Assembly: GCF_000332275.1 (NCBI RefSeq)
Contig: NZ_CM001776.1
Span: 806,001 to 870,000 of the forward strand
DNA length: 64,000 bases
Source of the DNA: Synechococcus sp. PCC 7336
GTDB lineage: Bacteria > Cyanobacteriota > Cyanobacteriia > Thermostichales > PCC-7336
Reading direction: 5' to 3'
Within the stretch, counting starts at the first letter, position 1, and every line of letters begins with the position of its first letter. The notes beneath the pieces are model-generated. The model made no database searches, had not been told where the DNA came from, and saw only the letters and a program-made list of their open reading frames with translations. A program made the position numbers and the translations under genes. Shown here piece after piece: positions 28,455-36,572 of the stretch.

Positions 28455-29969
28455 ATGCGTGAGAAATCTTCTTTAGTCATCCTGTATCATCGCGAACCTT
28501 ACGACGAGGTGCGCAAAGACGGGAAAGTTTTCTATCAAGAAAAGAAAAAGCCCAACGGCATTGTGCCCACGCTGAAAAGCTTTTTCTTGAATGCGGACCA
28601 GAGCACTTGGATCGCCTGGAAGCAAGTCACTACCCGCCAGCGGGAGACGTTTCAGGAAACCGTCTCGGTGGGCGAGGGCGAAAATTGCATCGTCCGTCGC
28701 ATTCCCCTCAGCTCCCAAGAGGTGCGCGACTTTTACCACATCACCTCAAAAGAAGCCTTCTGGCCCATTTTGCACTCCTTCCCCAGCCAGTTCACTTACG
28801 ACACGGCTAACTGGGAGAATTTCAAGTACATCAACCAGTTATTTGCAGATGCCGCCTGCAAAGAAGCTGCTGACGATGCCCTAATTTGGGTTCACGACTA
28901 CAACCTCTGGTTGGCCCCTGCCTTCATCCGGGAGAAGAAACCCAACGTACGGATTGCCTTCTTCCACCACACCCCCTTCCCCTCCGCCGATATTTTTGGC
29001 ATTTTGCCCTGGCGTCAGGCGATTGTAGATAGTTTGCTCTGCTGCGACCTGTTAGGCTTCCACATTCCCCGCTACGTGGAAAACTTTGTCTCGGCAGCCG
29101 GTAGCGTGCGCCATTTAGAGGTCCTCGAACGCGGCGAAGTGGATGATGCATTCACCAAGCTCGGTCCGGCACTGGCCCAGCGGGAAATGACCACCAAGGT
29201 GCAATACGGCGATCGCACCATTCGTCTCGACGCTTTCCCCGTCGGCACCAATCCCAAACTGATCGACAGCATCCTGGAAAAGCCGGAAACCAGCCAGCGA
29301 ATTGCCAAAATTCGCGAGGAAATTGGCGATTGCAAGCTCATCCTTTCCGCCGGTCGCGTGGACTACGTCAAGGGCACCCGCGAACTGCTGCTGTCTTACG
29401 AGCGCCTGCTGGAACGACGCCCCGAACTGCATAGCAAAGTGATTTTGCTCAATGTCTCTGTAGCAGCTGCCGAAGGCATGCGAGTCTACCGAGAATACCG
29501 CCAAGAGATCGAGCAACTCGCCGGCAAGATTAACGGTCGCTTCGCCACCCTCAACTGGGTTCCCATTCGCCTGTTCACCAAGCCCTTTCCCTTCGAAGAG
29601 ATCGTTGCCTATTACCGAGCTGCCGATGTCGCCTTTATTCCGCCATTGCGGGACGGTCTCAACCTGGTGGCCAAAGAATATATTGCCGCCAAACAGGGCA
29701 CTGGCGGCGCTTTGATCTTGTCGGAATTTACCGGTTCTGCAGTGGAATTACCAGATGCAATTCTGGCGAACCCCCATTCCTTTATGTCCTTGAATAACAG
29801 TCTCGACGAGGCGCTGGATATGCCTCTGGAAGAGCAACAGCGGCGCATGCAAAAGCTGTACAAGGCCGTTACCCGCTATGATGTCAACCAGTGGGCCAAT
29901 CACCTATTCAGAGAGGCGATGGCGATCGACAACTCGGGGGCAGAGAAGTTCTTAGCCACAATTACCTAA
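28455..29969 (+). CDS. ggpS: Glucosylglycerol-phosphate synthase
   Basis: GgpS transfers glucose from ADP-glucose to glycerol-3-phosphate, the committed step of GG synthesis in the cytoplasm. It is a GT20 protein related to trehalose-phosphate synthase, 504 residues long (Synechocystis GgpS is about 500). Motifs: LIWVHDYNLWLAPAFIRE, FFHHTPFPSADIFGILPW, LLGFHIPRYVENF, LSAGRVDYVKGTRELL and the nucleotide-sugar site FIPPLRDGLNLVAKEYIAAK. The N-terminal KSSLVILYHREPYDE is the GgpS version and lacks the UDP-glucose type loop of OtsA. It is followed by glpD on the same strand, as in Synechocystis. Confidence 0.95.
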   Translation: MREKSSLVILYHREPYDEVRKDGKVFYQEKKKPNGIVPTLKSFFLNADQSTWIAWKQVTTRQRETFQETVSVGEGENCIVRRIPLSSQEVRDFYHITSKEAFWPILHSFPSQFTYDTANWENFKYINQLFADAACKEAADDALIWVHDYNLWLAPAFIREKKPNVRIAFFHHTPFPSADIFGILPWRQAIVDSLLCCDLLGFHIPRYVENFVSAAGSVRHLEVLERGEVDDAFTKLGPALAQREMTTKVQYGDRTIRLDAFPVGTNPKLIDSILEKPETSQRIAKIREEIGDCKLILSAGRVDYVKGTRELLLSYERLLERRPELHSKVILLNVSVAAAEGMRVYREYRQEIEQLAGKINGRFATLNWVPIRLFTKPFPFEEIVAYYRAADVAFIPPLRDGLNLVAKEYIAAKQGTGGALILSEFTGSAVELPDAILANPHSFMSLNNSLDEALDMPLEEQQRRMQKLYKAVTRYDVNQWANHLFREAMAIDNSGAEKFLATIT

Positions 29970-30149
29970 CCGAGTAATCGTCCTGCAACTCCTCTGGCCG
30001 AGCGAAGTCAAAGCCAGATTGCCCGACCGCGAGCCCCTTTCTCCCTTGGAGACACTTTGCGAAGACTCCGCTCGGAGACGCTTACCATCCGAGCCAGCTT
30101 AGGGCGATCGCCCATCTCTGGCAAGGGTTTGCTGAATTCAAATAGAAAC

Positions 30150-31853
30150 ATGCACGACTTGCAAGCCATTCAATCTGCCCACTACGATCTGATTGTCATT
30201 GGAGGTGGCATCAATGGGGCGGGAGTCGTGCGAGATGCAGCCATGCGGGGATTGCAAGCCATCCTCATCGAGAAAGGAGATTTCGGTGGCGGCACCACCA
30301 GTTGGTCCACCCGACTGATCCACGGCGGTTTGCGGTATTTGGAGTACCTGGAGTTTCCCCTCGTGCGGGAATCACTTCGGGAACGGGAAATCTTGCTCCG
30401 CAACGCCCCCCACTTAGTCAAACCCATCCAGCTCACGTTGCCCTTCTACCGCAACCAGTCCCACAAAAGCTGGACCATTCAAGCGGGGATGTTGCTCTAC
30501 GACATACTCAGTTACGACAAGTCGCTCCCCAACCACCGCATCTTAGGAACTGCCCAGTGCAAGCACCTCTTCCCCTCGCTTGCCCCCACCGATTTGCTGG
30601 GAGCAGCTCAATATTATGACGCTCAGGCGGAGTATGCCGAGCGCTTGTGCTTGGAAGTGATTCAGTCGGCGGCTGAAGTGGGGGCCACCGTTTTGAACTA
30701 CACCGAAGTGACGGACGTGCAGCAGCAGAACGGCTGCATCGATCGAGTGATGTGCCGCGACGTGCTGACGGGGGTAGAGTTCGGCATCTCAGTTGGCCCC
30801 AATACGGTGGTAGTCAACACCGCCGGTCCTTGGTTAGATCGCGTCTGTCAGCTCGGAACTCGATCGGGTCAACCGCAGCCTTTGTGCGATCGCCGCTTGC
30901 TGAGTGGCACCAAAGGCAGCCACATTTTTGTCGATCCCTTCCCTGGAGCCCCCAGCACTGCCCTGTACGCAGAAGCGGCCCAAGACGGACGCCCCTATTT
31001 CATCGTTCCTTGGTTGGGGGGCTTCTTAATCGGCACCACTGATTTTCGCTACGAAGGAGATCTCGATCGCGTCAAAGCAGATAACGACGAAATCGATTAC
31101 TTGATTGCAGCCACCAACGCCATGCTGCCCGCTGCCCAACTGACGCGAGAAAGCGTGCGCTTCACCTACTCGGGGGTGCGTCCCCTGCCCTATCGCGAAA
31201 GCAAAAAAGCGGGAGCTATCACCCGCAAGCACATCATTCTCGACCATGCCAAAGAGGGGGGGATCGGCAATCTGCTCTCCCTGATTGGCGGCAAACTCAC
31301 CACCCACCGCAGCAGCAGCCAGGAAATGGTGGATGAGGTCTACACTAAATTGGGCAAAGCAACTCCCCCCTGCAACACGGCAGAAACCCCACTGCCCGGT
31401 GCCATCGACGCCAGCGATCCAGCGATCGCGGAGAGTTTGCAGCGCTACGGCGATCGCCTCTCTCCCCTCGCCATCTACCACTTGTTCGATCTGTATGGCA
31501 GTCAGGCCCCTGCAGTTCTGGCCTTGGGGGATAGTACCCCCGAATTATTCGAACCCATTGTCAAAGGCTTGCTCGACATTAAAGCGCAAGCAGTCTATGC
31601 CGTTCAGTGCGAATATGCCCGCACCCTGACCGATATTGCCAACCGCCGTACCGCTTTGTCGGTACTAGACCGTTACGGTTGTGAAGCGGTGAAGGCGATC
31701 GCCGATGTCTTAGTGCGCCACTGCAGTTGGGATCCCCAAACCTGCGACGCACAAATTGCCCAGCACTACACCTATATGGAGGAAAATTGCATTCCCGACT
31801 ACGCCGAAGACATTCTCCCCGAGGCTTCTCGTTCTCTGCAGCCCGCTGGCTAG
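30150..31853 (+). CDS. glpD: FAD-dependent glycerol-3-phosphate dehydrogenase
   Basis: GlpD oxidises glycerol-3-phosphate to dihydroxyacetone phosphate at the membrane, passing electrons to quinone. The 567-residue protein has the FAD-binding dinucleotide fold DLIVIGGGINGAGVVRDAAMRG, FGGGTTSWSTRLIHGGLRYLEYLEF (family signature), and the substrate region with WLGGFLIGTTDFRYEGD and TYSGVRPLPYRE. The C-terminal domain contains LSLIGGKLTTHRSSSQEM. An upstream extension from 30057 looks untranslated; ATG 30150 begins the conserved part. It lies 180 bases after ggpS and may consume excess glycerol-3-phosphate or recycle that from GlpK. Confidence 0.93.
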   Translation: MHDLQAIQSAHYDLIVIGGGINGAGVVRDAAMRGLQAILIEKGDFGGGTTSWSTRLIHGGLRYLEYLEFPLVRESLREREILLRNAPHLVKPIQLTLPFYRNQSHKSWTIQAGMLLYDILSYDKSLPNHRILGTAQCKHLFPSLAPTDLLGAAQYYDAQAEYAERLCLEVIQSAAEVGATVLNYTEVTDVQQQNGCIDRVMCRDVLTGVEFGISVGPNTVVVNTAGPWLDRVCQLGTRSGQPQPLCDRRLLSGTKGSHIFVDPFPGAPSTALYAEAAQDGRPYFIVPWLGGFLIGTTDFRYEGDLDRVKADNDEIDYLIAATNAMLPAAQLTRESVRFTYSGVRPLPYRESKKAGAITRKHIILDHAKEGGIGNLLSLIGGKLTTHRSSSQEMVDEVYTKLGKATPPCNTAETPLPGAIDASDPAIAESLQRYGDRLSPLAIYHLFDLYGSQAPAVLALGDSTPELFEPIVKGLLDIKAQAVYAVQCEYARTLTDIANRRTALSVLDRYGCEAVKAIADVLVRHCSWDPQTCDAQIAQHYTYMEENCIPDYAEDILPEASRSLQPAG

Positions 31854-31956
31854 CGAGCGTCAGACAGTGGGTCTAGAGTCCCAGCTTCCGAAGCACTCAC
31901 TGTCGCTATCTCGGACACTGACAACTCGAGCAGAGCTTTATCGGACTGTACAAATT

Positions 31957-33504
31957 ATGCAGAATAACTTCTTTAGCGATTCCTTAGACAAAAGAAGCCT
32001 CAAACAACGCATCCGTCAATTAAGCAGAGCAAAAATTGGTTTCTATAGCATTGGGCTATATCCAGCCTCCCTGGCTTACAATTCGGCAATGCAGAAAAGT
32101 GAGAAATCTTTATTGCTTGCTCCCCGTCCGGGAAGAGAGCTGCTTGGGGCATTTTCAGAAGAAGAAATTCACGGCATGGATCCTAAGCATGTGGCCAAAA
32201 TGATCCGCATGGCCCATCACAAAGAAGAAGGTCAATCTGTTCCAAACAGTTTGGAATATTTGATTCTTAGGTGCGATCTGGTGCTGTTGAGTGCGAACAG
32301 TAAATATATCGAACAAGATCTAGCTGAAGCTCAAGCCATCAAAGAAAAATTACAACGACCCAATGTCGTTTTAACCTGCTTGGCAGGCTCCTTCAACCAC
32401 GATGAAGCCAAAGATGATTCATATGTATTGTGTGAGAAAAATACTAATTTAGCATTTTTCTCTGGTTTCCACAGGCATGGGGCCTTGCGCGATCCAGTTG
32501 ATAGCTTTACGGCTAATTTTTGCCATCCTAATGCACTTACAGCTTTGTTAGGCGCGCACATGCTCAATAGGCTTTCTCCAAACATTCAGGTGTCCCCTGG
32601 AATTCATAATGTTGAAGCACAATATATTAAAGCTGCAAAAAACATGTCGTCCATTTTTGCGGGCTTTGGATATGAGTTCCACCAGCAAAATCCTGGTATG
32701 TTGCCAACGTTGCTGACGTTGCTTCTCAATCAGTGCCTCGATCAAGCGGCAACTGTTTCCATGTCTCGGAAAGACCGCCACAAACTTTACAATCGTCAAA
32801 CGATCGCTTTGACTGAATTGGGATATGCCGTTCCGCGAATTGAAGCAACTCTAGATAAAGGTGGTTTCACCGAGAGAGCCCGCGATCATACTTTTTCTCA
32901 GCTAACAGCCATAGTAGCTGATGTACGAGGCAGTATGATGCTGCCCGTTCGAGGTCAACCCACGAGGAATTTTCAAGCTGGTCAGGCACTAGCCCGAGGA
33001 ATGACAGCAAATAATCGCTGTCCTGTCAATGTTGAAGAATTCGAACAATGGTGCGAGCAGCGAGGACTCAATAAAGGTGCTTTAGAGGGGTTAAAGGCTT
33101 TAAGATATTGGCCTCAAATCGAAGAAAAATATGCCATCCCCAATCACGATGCTTCAATGGTCAATCTTTTGTACAAGGGAATATATGGCCGCGAAGAAGA
33201 AAAAGATTTTGCTTTTGAAGTCATGACTGAAAGTCGAGAATTATCGAATTATTGTCAGGAGTCAGTGCGACATACGCATAGCCGCAAATATGCCGAAGCT
33301 TTAAACAATATAGGGCGACCCGAAGCTCTGGAGCTAATTGCTAACACTATCATTGCGGACAATGCCAGAAAGGCTATTTTAAATAACGATTGCGCGATCG
33401 AAGAAAGAGAAGTTCAGCCGGACGATCCGGCATACTTACGAGTCATGGACTATATCGAACAAAGTGTGCGTAAGTCATTTGAAACTATTGGCTGCCATTC
33501 GTGA
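31957..33504 (+). CDS. Divergent GpsA-like dehydrogenase in the glucosylglycerol region (function unassigned)
   Basis: The 515-residue protein is not one I can name. Near its N terminus a Rossmann-like strand-turn-helix (AKIGFYSIGLYPASLAYN) lacks a clean GxGxxG. Then CDLVLLSANSKYIEQDLAEAQ and NVVLTCLAGSF resemble the GpsA dinucleotide fold. At 218-229, NVEAQYIKAAKNM places K228 where GpsA has its catalytic lysine (ALKN). The protein is longer than GpsA (about 330) because of an extra C-terminal part. Translation probably begins at ATG 31957; the longer frame from 31756 overlaps glpD. Base composition is lower in GC than the neighbours. Its place after ggpS-glpD suggests a glycerol-3-phosphate role, which is inference. 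Confidence 0.6.
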   Translation: MQNNFFSDSLDKRSLKQRIRQLSRAKIGFYSIGLYPASLAYNSAMQKSEKSLLLAPRPGRELLGAFSEEEIHGMDPKHVAKMIRMAHHKEEGQSVPNSLEYLILRCDLVLLSANSKYIEQDLAEAQAIKEKLQRPNVVLTCLAGSFNHDEAKDDSYVLCEKNTNLAFFSGFHRHGALRDPVDSFTANFCHPNALTALLGAHMLNRLSPNIQVSPGIHNVEAQYIKAAKNMSSIFAGFGYEFHQQNPGMLPTLLTLLLNQCLDQAATVSMSRKDRHKLYNRQTIALTELGYAVPRIEATLDKGGFTERARDHTFSQLTAIVADVRGSMMLPVRGQPTRNFQAGQALARGMTANNRCPVNVEEFEQWCEQRGLNKGALEGLKALRYWPQIEEKYAIPNHDASMVNLLYKGIYGREEEKDFAFEVMTESRELSNYCQESVRHTHSRKYAEALNNIGRPEALELIANTIIADNARKAILNNDCAIEEREVQPDDPAYLRVMDYIEQSVRKSFETIGCHS

Positions 33505-34243
33505 ATTTTCCTTCGATTGTGGCTGTGGTCGATACGATGGTATCGCCAATTTGGATGCGATCGACCCAAGCCATGCTGTCTTCCTCGACATAGCCAAATA
33601 CTGCATAGCGGCCATCCAGTTGAGGTTGATCGGAGAGGGTGAAGTAAAACTGTGACGAGGCGCTATTGGGTGCTCTCGATCGCGCCATAGCTATAGCTCC
33701 GCGAATGTGGGAAAGGGCTGGAAGTTTAGAAATGTCTGCCCTGTCAAAGAACTTGTTGTAATAGGTTTTGTATTGGGGAATGCCGTCTTTGCTGGAAAGT
33801 TTGACTGAAATCTCCAACGGGATCTGGCGGGTGCGTAGCGTCTCGGGATCGACAAACCCACCTGTGCCGTCACCTTTTGGATCGCCCCCCTGCACCACAA
33901 AAGGATCGGGCCGCGCGACCACCCGATGGAAGGTCAATCCGTGATAAAATCCGCGCTCCACCAAATCGATAAAATTGCCTGCCGTCAGAGGAGCCGCATC
34001 CCCATTCAACACAATTGCAATCGTACCCCGTCCCGCAGCAGCCGTATCCACCACCATGTCGATCTCGGCGGTTCCCTCCAGGTGGGGGCGATCGGCATAT
34101 TGGGCCGCGATCGCCTCATTAGCCAGATCGACATCTGAAGTAGGCGGACCGCAGGCCGTTAAGAACGAGAAGAGCAGGACAGCCCCGCAAAGCAGCTTAA
34201 AGCCTTGGCGAATCTGACATGGCAGCGATCGCAATACTGACAT
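33485..34243 (-). CDS. Cyclophilin-type peptidyl-prolyl isomerase, lipoprotein
   Basis: This 252-residue protein has a lipoprotein signal (LLCGAVLLFSFLTACGPP, lipobox LTAC) so it should be anchored on the outer face of the cytoplasmic membrane. The cyclophilin domain covers about 60-245, with GNFIDLVERGFYHGLTFHRVV, FVVQGGDPKGDGTGG, and SSQFYFTLSDQPQLDGRYAVFGYV. The catalytic Arg in FHRV is present, and Phe and Gln of FVVQGGDP are kept. An insertion near LEISVKLSSKDGIPQYKTYYN is typical of cyanobacterial members. Its 3' end overlaps the end of the GpsA-like gene by 20 bases on the opposite strand. Confidence 0.88.
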   Translation of the reverse strand: MSVLRSLPCQIRQGFKLLCGAVLLFSFLTACGPPTSDVDLANEAIAAQYADRPHLEGTAEIDMVVDTAAAGRGTIAIVLNGDAAPLTAGNFIDLVERGFYHGLTFHRVVARPDPFVVQGGDPKGDGTGGFVDPETLRTRQIPLEISVKLSSKDGIPQYKTYYNKFFDRADISKLPALSHIRGAIAMARSRAPNSASSQFYFTLSDQPQLDGRYAVFGYVEEDSMAWVDRIQIGDTIVSTTATIEGKFTNGSQ

Positions 34244-34480
34244 CCCTAGCCTCTAACACAACTCCACCATTGTCCCCAGCTTCACTCAGCTAGACAACCT
34301 ACCATCAGAACGTAAATATTTGTTATGAGATATAGGATCTCAACAAGGCCGATGAAATTTTGCATAATGCAGTTTGACTGCATCAAAAATTTGTGACTGA
34401 TAGTGTGAGGGATGTTTTTTGATAACTTGTTTGAAAGTATGAGATCGTATAGATAATCGTACGAAGTAGCTCGATTCGCA

Positions 34481-35893
34481 ATGCAACCGGAGTCAACTCT
34501 CAACCAGCTCAAAGCAGCGCAACCAGATGGCCAGCTCCCCTCCAGCTATGGCGTCTATTACAAAAGCACACTGGTGGCTCTGTGTCATGCCTTAGAAGAC
34601 CAAATCCTGCAGAATGCTGCCGATGTGCCCGAGCGAGCTCCACTCGTTTTAGTCGCGTTTCAGCGGGGCAAGTGGTATCTGCAAGAAGCGGACCGGTATT
34701 TTGAGATTGCCCAATGCTCTCGGCACGTGGCGATCGCCGCTGTTCCCGACAGTGGGTTTGCCAGCCATAAAACCAGCCAACTGGATAGTGTTTCTCTGAT
34801 TCATCTCGACAGTACTGACAGTTTGATCGAAGAGTGGAACCTGGTTATTCTGGCCCCCGACTATGCTGCTATGGTTCTGTGCCACGAACTGTCTCCAGAA
34901 GACTATCGAGAGGACAGTCAGCCCGAGCGGGATATGGAGCGCAAGTTTTACGGCTTGTGGACCTTCGATCGCCAGTTGGTCGATAAAACAGCAGAAATTA
35001 CGATCGATCGCATGCGACCCTACAATGCTTCACTGGCAAGCGATCTGACCCAACACCGGCAGGAGATCGGCACATCGTTAAGTGCCACACCCGCCGACCT
35101 CAGTGATGTCGTAGCCCGAATCGTCACCTATTTGCAGAGCAGTCAAGAACAATTAGTCGCAGTCAGTCGTCAAACCCGCGAACTGTGGGAATTGGAAGGA
35201 CAAGCTCAACGGCTCAATCGCAATTTCACAGCCAATAAGCTACAAGCATTTTTGCGCATGGCCCAACAAGTCGACGAAAAAGATCGCGACAATCCCGTTG
35301 CGTCTCTGCAGGTGTCTGCCCTAGCCGAAGTGTTAGGACAGATTTTGGATCTACCCACCCTGCGATTGAGGCGTTTGCGGCTCGCTGGATTGCTCTTCCG
35401 CATCGGGCTGGCAAAAGCCCCTGCCGAAGTTTTCAGCCAAACCGATCGCCAGCTCGACGAAATCAGTCCGACGTTTTGGCGCGATCGCTCCTCCATCGGC
35501 GCTCAGCTCCTTTCATCCATGCCAGAGTTGGCATCCGTCACCCAAATCGTCTTGCATCAGCTAGAACGATGGGACGGCAGCGGTCGGCCCAATGGCCAAC
35601 AAGGGGAGGAGATTCCGCTTGAATCGCGCATCTTGGGATTAGTGGCATATTTTCAGGAATTGACTCAGCCCAGAGGCGATCGGGCGGCCTTCAGTCCGGC
35701 AGAGGCACTCGAACACTGCGAAGCAGCTAGAGGCACTCGCTTCGATCCGGCTTTGGTAGAGTCGCTCGGTTCGGTCATCCGTTTAGTTGAATTGGGCCTC
35801 ATGCAGTTACCAGACCGTCCCAGTCAAATTCCTACCGTCTGGTTGGAAGAAACTGCAGAGACCAGTTCCGCTCGACCGGGAGTTGCACCATGA
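34481..35893 (+). CDS. DICT sensory domain protein with degenerate HD-GYP domain
   Basis: The 470-residue protein has an N-terminal DICT sensory domain (about 20-190; YKSTLVALCHALEDQIL, and RHVAIAAVPDSGF), a linker helix, and a C-terminal HD-GYP-like domain (about 260-420). The metal-binding HD pair is missing: the family LHDIGK position reads LLFRIGLAK. The segment LHQLERWDGSGRPNGQQGEEIP keeps WDGSG but has GRP instead of GYP. It is therefore unlikely to hydrolyse cyclic di-GMP and may be a receptor or scaffold. It overlaps the following pentapeptide gene by 4 bases (ATGA), so the two are translationally coupled. Confidence 0.75.
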   Translation: MQPESTLNQLKAAQPDGQLPSSYGVYYKSTLVALCHALEDQILQNAADVPERAPLVLVAFQRGKWYLQEADRYFEIAQCSRHVAIAAVPDSGFASHKTSQLDSVSLIHLDSTDSLIEEWNLVILAPDYAAMVLCHELSPEDYREDSQPERDMERKFYGLWTFDRQLVDKTAEITIDRMRPYNASLASDLTQHRQEIGTSLSATPADLSDVVARIVTYLQSSQEQLVAVSRQTRELWELEGQAQRLNRNFTANKLQAFLRMAQQVDEKDRDNPVASLQVSALAEVLGQILDLPTLRLRRLRLAGLLFRIGLAKAPAEVFSQTDRQLDEISPTFWRDRSSIGAQLLSSMPELASVTQIVLHQLERWDGSGRPNGQQGEEIPLESRILGLVAYFQELTQPRGDRAAFSPAEALEHCEAARGTRFDPALVESLGSVIRLVELGLMQLPDRPSQIPTVWLEETAETSSARPGVAP

Positions 35894-36522
35894 GCGATGT
35901 GATGTCTTTCGATCTGACAGCAATTCGGAGCGGCAAAGTGAAAGTGCTGGCCAGTGCCAACTTGGCAGGGGTCGATTTAACTGGAGCGCAGTTGTCGGAT
36001 TGCGATTTTTCCCAAGCGACCTTAACCGGGGCCAACCTAGCCGGTGCGAATCTGGTGCGGGCGGTTTTGCGGGCGAATCTGCGCGGTGTAGATTTAAGCG
36101 GGGCTAACCTTGCCGGAGCAGATTGTCGCAATGCCGATTTGAGAGGGGCGCTCTTGTCAGACATTGAGTGCCATCAAATCAGCTTTGCTGGAGCATTTTT
36201 GGCTGGGGCCAACTTTGGCAACCTCGATCTCACTGCTGCCGACTTTCGAGGCGCAGATTTGCGAGGTGTCAATTTAGAGGGAGCGATTTTGCGGCAAGTG
36301 GACTTCAGCAATGCCAATTTGTCTGGGGCAAATCTATCGCAAGTGGATTTAGAAGAAGCAAACCTGTCTGGTGCGGTGCTGCGCGGTGCAAATCTAAGTC
36401 GGGCAAATCTTCTGTGCGCTCGGGTGGAGCAAGCGGTCTGGACTGGCGCTCTTCTGCAAGGGGCTTGTCTAGAAGGCACCTCTCTAACGGCAATCCAGCA
36501 CGATACAAAAACTGGCGACTGA
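35890..36522 (+). CDS. Pentapeptide-repeat protein
   Basis: The 210-residue product is made of A(N/D)LxG-type pentapeptides from about residue 20 to the end, e.g. LTGAQLSDCDFSQATLTGANLAG, which fold into a right-handed quadrilateral beta-helix. There is no signal peptide. The short N terminus (MSDVMSFDLTAIRSGKVKVLAS) may be a linker. The ATG overlaps the stop of the DICT/HD gene, implying an operon and perhaps a stable complex. Pentapeptide proteins are abundant in cyanobacteria and mostly have no known function. Confidence 0.88.
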   Translation: MSDVMSFDLTAIRSGKVKVLASANLAGVDLTGAQLSDCDFSQATLTGANLAGANLVRAVLRANLRGVDLSGANLAGADCRNADLRGALLSDIECHQISFAGAFLAGANFGNLDLTAADFRGADLRGVNLEGAILRQVDFSNANLSGANLSQVDLEEANLSGAVLRGANLSRANLLCARVEQAVWTGALLQGACLEGTSLTAIQHDTKTGD

Positions 36523-36572
36523 GAGTGACACTTCACTTGAGGAGTTCTGCGAACAACTCTGCAGTGGAGGCT

